Origin: Paracoccaceae bacterium
GTDB taxonomy: Bacteria; Pseudomonadota; Alphaproteobacteria; Rhodobacterales; Rhodobacteraceae
Assembly: GCA_030758115.1 (NCBI GenBank)
Contig: JANREX010000024.1
Location: 1-39,462 of the forward strand
DNA length: 39,462 bases
Direction: 5' to 3'
Shown: piece by piece, positions 36,370-39,462 of the stretch
Layout of the letters: each line of letters opens with the position of its first letter
Position numbering within the stretch: position 1 is the first letter of the stretch
Notes under the pieces: generated by a model
The model's database searches: none
What the model was told of the DNA's origin: nothing
What the model saw: the letters and a program-made list of their open reading frames with translations, nothing else
Made by a program: the position numbers and the translations under genes

Positions 36370-37212
36370 TTAACGCCCCTTCTTCTTGGCGTGACGCGAG
36401 CGCAGGATGAGCTTGCTGGACGCTTTGTTCTTGTTCCGGGTGCGCGCACCCTTTGTCGGCTTGCCCCACGGGGTCACCGGATGACGGCCACCCGAAGTCC
36501 GGCCTTCACCACCACCATGCGGGTGATCGATCGGGTTCATGACCACACCGCGAACGCTCGGGCGGATGCCCTTGTGACGCATGCGGCCTGCCTTGCCGTA
36601 GTTCTGGTTGCTGTTGTCGGGGTTGGACACGGCACCAACGGTGGCCATGCATTCCTGACGCACGAGACGCAGTTCACCGGACGACAGGCGGATCTGGGCG
36701 TAACCGCCATCGCGACCCACGAACTGGGCATAGGTGCCCGCCGCGCGTGCGATCTGACCACCCTTGCCGGGCTTCATCTCGATGTTGTGGACGATCGTAC
36801 CGATCGGCATGCCCGAGAACGGCATCGCGTTGCCCGGCTTGATGTCGACCTTGTTGCCTGCGACGACAGAGTCGCCGACGGCCAGACGCTGGGGTGCCAG
36901 GATATAGGCCTGTTCGCCATCCTCGTACTTCACCAGCGCGATGAAGGCGGTCCGGTTCGGGTCATACTCGATCCGCTCGACGGTTGCCGCCACATCGAAT
37001 TTGTTACGTTTGAAATCGACGATCCGATAGAGGCGTTTTGCCCCGCCGCCCTTGCGGCGCATCGTGATCCGTCCGGTGTTGTTCCGGCCGCCATTCTTGG
37101 TCAAACCCTCAGTGAGGGCCTTGACCGGACGTCCTTTCCACAGCTCCGAACGGTCGATCAGAACCAGCCCACGCTGGCCCGGCGTCGTCGGCTTATACGA
37201 CTTGAGTGCCAT
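36370..37212 (-). CDS. rplB: 50S ribosomal protein L2
   Basis: A 280-residue L2, required for peptidyltransferase-centre integrity and subunit association. [17 protein letters not shown] opens it and [19 protein letters not shown] holds the conserved histidine (His229 in E. coli numbering). The C-terminus is strongly basic. The frame is open 33 codons upstream through hairpin DNA, but the family N-terminus sets the start at 37212. A 150-base gap with terminator and promoter-like sequences separates it from rplW. Confidence 0.98.
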   Translation of the reverse strand: MALKSYKPTTPGQRGLVLIDRSELWKGRPVKALTEGLTKNGGRNNTGRITMRRKGGGAKRLYRIVDFKRNKFDVAATVERIEYDPNRTAFIALVKYEDGEQAYILAPQRLAVGDSVVAGNKVDIKPGNAMPFSGMPIGTIVHNIEMKPGKGGQIARAAGTYAQFVGRDGGYAQIRLSSGELRLVRQECMATVGAVSNPDNSNQNYGKAGRMRHKGIRPSVRGVVMNPIDHPHGGGEGRTSGGRHPVTPWGKPTKGARTRNKNKASSKLILRSRHAKKKGR

Positions 37213-37281
37213 GCTTTCTGTCTTCCGTTGTGCGTAGCGGGGCCAGGCCCCGCGATGTTGAAGGCCCCCGAAGGTGCCCAA

Positions 37282-37311
37282 GGTATAGGGCCCCGAAGGT
37301 CCCCGTCTCAA
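37282..37311 (-). promoter_or_regulatory. Sigma70-like promoter upstream of rplB
   Basis: On the minus strand TTGAGA (37311-37306) and TATACC (37287-37282) are separated by 18 bases, immediately downstream of the rplW hairpin, overlapping its T-run. It would give a leader of about 60 bases, which contains a short hairpin GCGGGGCC/GGCCCCGC (37237-37244 and 37246-37253). Confidence 0.5.
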
Positions 37312-37315
37312 AAGT

Positions 37316-37344
37316 CCATGGCCCCGGCAATTCCGGGGCCATGG
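37316..37344 (-). terminator. Strong hairpin after rplW
   Basis: A perfect 12-bp inverted repeat CCATGGCCCCGG (37316-37327) / CCGGGGCCATGG (37333-37344) with a 5-base loop lies 18 bases after the rplW stop. On the transcript strand it is followed by ACTTTTGA, a modest U-tract. It is probably a (partial) terminator or attenuator within the S10 operon. Confidence 0.6.
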
Positions 37345-37362
37345 AAGATTCGCGCCCTACTA

Positions 37363-37659
37363 TCAGAGACCCGTGGTCACGTCGATAGTGTTTCCCTCTT
37401 CCAGGGTCACATAGGCTTTCTTGACGTCCCGACGCTTGCCCGGCTGGCCGCGGAAGCGCTTGGTCTTGCCTTTGGTGATCGTGGTGTTGACGGCCTTGAC
37501 CTTCACACCAAACAGCGCCTCGACGGCCTGCTTGATCTCGGGCTTGTTGGAATCCATCGCCACCTCGAAGACGACCGCACCGTTTTCGGACACCATGGTG
37601 GCCTTTTCGGTGATGATCGGCTTGCGGATCACGTCGTAATGTTCAGCCTTCGCGCTCAT
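37363..37659 (-). CDS. rplW: 50S ribosomal protein L23
   Basis: A 98-residue L23 at the tunnel exit, docking site for trigger factor and [23 protein letters not shown] begins it, followed by the EAA-like helix and the loop [24 protein letters not shown] that enters the ribosome. It overlaps rplD by four bases. Confidence 0.97.
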   Translation of the reverse strand: MSAKAEHYDVIRKPIITEKATMVSENGAVVFEVAMDSNKPEIKQAVEALFGVKVKAVNTTITKGKTKRFRGQPGKRRDVKKAYVTLEEGNTIDVTTGL

Positions 37660-38273
37660 TTCAGACGAGCCTCCAGTGCTTCGACACCCGCCTTCGTGAT
37701 CACCAGGGTGTCACGCTTGAGGATGTCATAGACGTTTGCGCCCATCGACGGCAGGATATCCAGTCCGTCAATGTTGCGGGCGGCCTTTGCGAACATGTCG
37801 TTGACGGTTGCCCCGTCAATGATCAGCGCGCGCTTCCAACCCAGCTTTGCGACCTGCTTGGCCAGAACCGAAGTCTTGCCTTCGGCTTCCGCCGCAGAGA
37901 TGACGACCAGTTCACCAGCCTTCAGTTTCGCGGACAGGGCATGCTTGAGGCCCAGCTTGCGGAACTTCTTGGTCAGCTCGTGGCCGTGGCTGCGCGGGGT
38001 CGGGCCCTTGTAGACACCACCATGACGGAAGATCGGGGCGTTCTTGTCACCGTGGCGTGCGCCGCCGGTGCCCTTCTGGCGATAGATCTTCTTGGTCGAG
38101 TAGGAGGTTTCCGAACGGGTCTTCACCTTGTGGGTGCCGGCCTGCGCATTGTTGCGCTGCCAGCGGACCACGCGATGCAGGATGTCGGCACGCGGCTCAA
38201 GACCGAACAGCGCCTCATCCAGATCCACGGACCCGGCGTTGCTGCCGTCCAGATTGATCACATCAAGTTTCAT
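37656..38273 (-). CDS. rplD: 50S ribosomal protein L4
   Basis: A 205-residue L4 with an extended loop that lines the exit tunnel ([24 protein letters not shown]) and [17 protein letters not shown]. In E. coli L4 represses the S10 operon through its leader, which here lies outside the window or in the tuf-rpsJ gap. It overlaps rplC and rplW by ATGA on both sides. Confidence 0.97.
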   Translation of the reverse strand: MKLDVINLDGSNAGSVDLDEALFGLEPRADILHRVVRWQRNNAQAGTHKVKTRSETSYSTKKIYRQKGTGGARHGDKNAPIFRHGGVYKGPTPRSHGHELTKKFRKLGLKHALSAKLKAGELVVISAAEAEGKTSVLAKQVAKLGWKRALIIDGATVNDMFAKAARNIDGLDILPSMGANVYDILKRDTLVITKAGVEALEARLK

Positions 38274-39007
38274 GCTTCACCCCCTTCGGCGGGCGCTTCT
38301 GCGGCAGGTGCCTCGGCGGCTGCCGCGGCCATGGCCGATTTCAGGGCCGCCGGGAACGGAACGTTCTCGGGCAGCTTCTTCTTGACGGCGTCCTTGATCG
38401 TGACCCAGCCACCTTTGGAACCGGGAACCGCGCCCTTGACCATGATCAGGCCACGTTCCGCATCGGTTCTCACGACTTCAAGGTTCTGCGTGGTCACACG
38501 CACGGCACCCATGTGGCCGGCCATCTTCTTGCCTTTGAACACCTTGCCGGGGTCCTGGCACTGACCGGTCGAACCATGCGAACGGTGGCTGATCGACACA
38601 CCGTGCGAGGCGCGCAGACCGCCGAAGTTGTGGCGCTTCATCGCACCGGCAAAACCTTTACCGATGGATGTGCCTGCAACGTCGACCTTCTGACCGGCAA
38701 CGTAATGCTCGGCCGAGATTTCCTCGCCGACACCGATCATGTTGTCGGGGCTGACGCGGAATTCCGCGATCTTCCGCTTGGGGGCCACGTTGGCCACCGC
38801 GAAATGACCACGCATGGCCTTCGAGGTCCGCTTGGCCTTGGCATTGCCAGCACCCAGCTGAACGGCCGTGTAGCCGTCCCGCTCGGGCGTGCGCTGTGCC
38901 ACGACCTGCAGGTTCTCAAGCTGGAGAACGGTGACAGGGATCTGCTTTCCGTCTTCCATGAAAAGCCGGGTCATGCCGACTTTCTTTGCGATTACACCAG
39001 AGCGCAT
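38270..39007 (-). CDS. rplC: 50S ribosomal protein L3
   Basis: A 245-residue L3, one of the first proteins of 50S assembly. It begins [20 protein letters not shown] and carries the core [20 protein letters not shown]; the glutamine methylated by PrmB in E. coli appears to be conserved in this segment. Compared with the roughly 209-residue E. coli protein it carries a C-terminal alanine/glutamate-rich extension. It overlaps rplD by ATGA and follows rpsJ by 17 bases. Confidence 0.98.
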   Translation of the reverse strand: MRSGVIAKKVGMTRLFMEDGKQIPVTVLQLENLQVVAQRTPERDGYTAVQLGAGNAKAKRTSKAMRGHFAVANVAPKRKIAEFRVSPDNMIGVGEEISAEHYVAGQKVDVAGTSIGKGFAGAMKRHNFGGLRASHGVSISHRSHGSTGQCQDPGKVFKGKKMAGHMGAVRVTTQNLEVVRTDAERGLIMVKGAVPGSKGGWVTIKDAVKKKLPENVPFPAALKSAMAAAAAEAPAAEAPAEGGEA

Positions 39008-39024
39008 CCTGGATACCCTCCTTC

Positions 39025-39339
39025 TTACGACTGCAGCTTGATCTCGACGTCCACACCAGCGGCCAGGTCGAGCTTCATCAGCGCGTCCACGGTCTGGGGA
39101 GTCGGATCAACGATGTCGAGCAGACGCTTGTGCGTACGGATCTCGAACTGATCGCGGGATTTCTTGTCGATGTGCGGCCCACGGAGAACCGTGAACTTCT
39201 CGATCTTGTTCGGCAGCGGAATCGGGCCACGCACAGTTGCGCCAGTGCGCTTTGCGGTGTTGACGATTTCCTGCGTGCTGGCATCCAGTACGCGGTAATC
39301 GAAGGCCTTCAGCCGGATGCGAATGTTTTGGCTTTGCAT
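39025..39339 (-). CDS. rpsJ: 30S ribosomal protein S10 (NusE)
   Basis: A 104-residue S10 with [18 protein letters not shown] and the conserved [19 protein letters not shown] followed by [11 protein letters not shown]. In addition to its 30S role it acts with NusB in antitermination. It begins the S10 cluster directly after tuf, with a hairpin in the 81-base gap between them. Confidence 0.98.
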   Translation of the reverse strand: MQSQNIRIRLKAFDYRVLDASTQEIVNTAKRTGATVRGPIPLPNKIEKFTVLRGPHIDKKSRDQFEIRTHKRLLDIVDPTPQTVDALMKLDLAAGVDVEIKLQS

Positions 39340-39376
39340 AGTCTAGCCTTTCGCGGCGTTGGAGTTGATAGGAGGA

Positions 39377-39395
39377 CCACCGGCTCATCCGGTGG
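39377..39395 (-). other. Hairpin in the tuf-rpsJ gap
   Basis: CCACCGG (39377-39383) and CCGGTGG (39389-39395) with loop CTCAT form a 7-bp stem between the tuf stop and rpsJ. No U-tract follows. It could be a processing or attenuation site. Confidence 0.35.
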
Positions 39396-39420
39396 CCCTC
39401 TTCGAACCCGAAGTGGTCTT

Positions 39421-39462
39421 TTACTTCAGAATTTTGGACACGACACCCGCGCCGACGGTACG
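39421..39462 (-). CDS. tuf: Elongation factor Tu, last 13 codons
   Basis: The window ends inside a gene whose C-terminus reads RTVGAGVVSKILK and then TAA, the expected end of EF-Tu. The rest lies beyond 39462. tuf directly upstream of rpsJ is the standard str-S10 junction. Confidence 0.93.
   Translation of the reverse strand, partial: RTVGAGVVSKILK

Noticed and set aside
35710-37731. 673-codon plus-strand open frame over rplV-rpsS-rplB-rplW
   Set aside because: It crosses four ribosomal-protein genes and their gaps antisense; low-complexity sequence and no ribosome-binding context. The same applies to the open frames at 24679-26670 and 28222-29583.

Overview
The window looks like chromosomal DNA of an alphaproteobacterium of the Rhodobacterales (Roseobacter/Rhodobacter type). 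The basis is the GC-rich codon use, the neighbourhood rpmH-rnpA-yidD-ttcA-yidC-MOSC-engB-argB, an AapJQMP amino-acid importer, an ATP12-type F1 chaperone, and a ribosomal-protein cluster with adk between secY and rpsM and with no rpmJ or infA. This is recognition of gene content and order, not a database result. Almost everything is core genome. I found no phage, IS element, CRISPR array or obvious defence island, and no previously undescribed system.

Layout. 1-59: 5' part of tRNA-Arg(ACG), minus strand. 141-3706: minus-strand operon of a TVP38/TMEM64 membrane protein, a MerA-like flavoprotein disulfide oxidoreductase and a HAMP histidine kinase. 4027-11406: plus-strand RNA-processing, membrane-insertion and GTPase genes (rpmH, rnpA, yidD, ttcA, a GGDEF-EAL protein, yidC, a MOSC protein, engB), interrupted by a convergent DUF3833 lipoprotein. 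11494-12228: an SDR oxidoreductase, divergent from the plus-strand argB / two-cluster Fe-S protein / SixA-like phosphatase operon (12347-14375). 14433-18879: minus-strand aapJ-Q-M-P, clearly lower in GC than its surroundings. 19075-24661: tightly packed minus-strand operon deg protease-rarA-crcB-RluA-type pseudouridine synthase-HAD phosphatase-ATP12. 24744-39462: the S10-spc-alpha ribosomal superoperon, minus strand, read from tuf (3' end only) to rplQ and a strong terminator.

How the genes work together. The left half supplies tRNA/rRNA processing and modification (rnpA, ttcA, pseudouridine synthase), membrane-protein insertion (yidC, yidD), ribosome assembly (engB), arginine biosynthesis (argB), amino-acid uptake (aap), replication-stress maintenance (rarA) and envelope proteolysis (deg). 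The right half makes 26 ribosomal proteins, the secretion channel SecY, adenylate kinase and the RNA polymerase alpha subunit.

The most interesting structure is non-coding. The ribosomal superoperon appears to be divided internally by hairpins closely followed by, or overlapping, sigma70-like promoters, at rplP/rpmC, rplW/rplB and adk/rpsM. The rpmC junction also has a foldable leader. These calls come from reading the sequence and lack experimental support.
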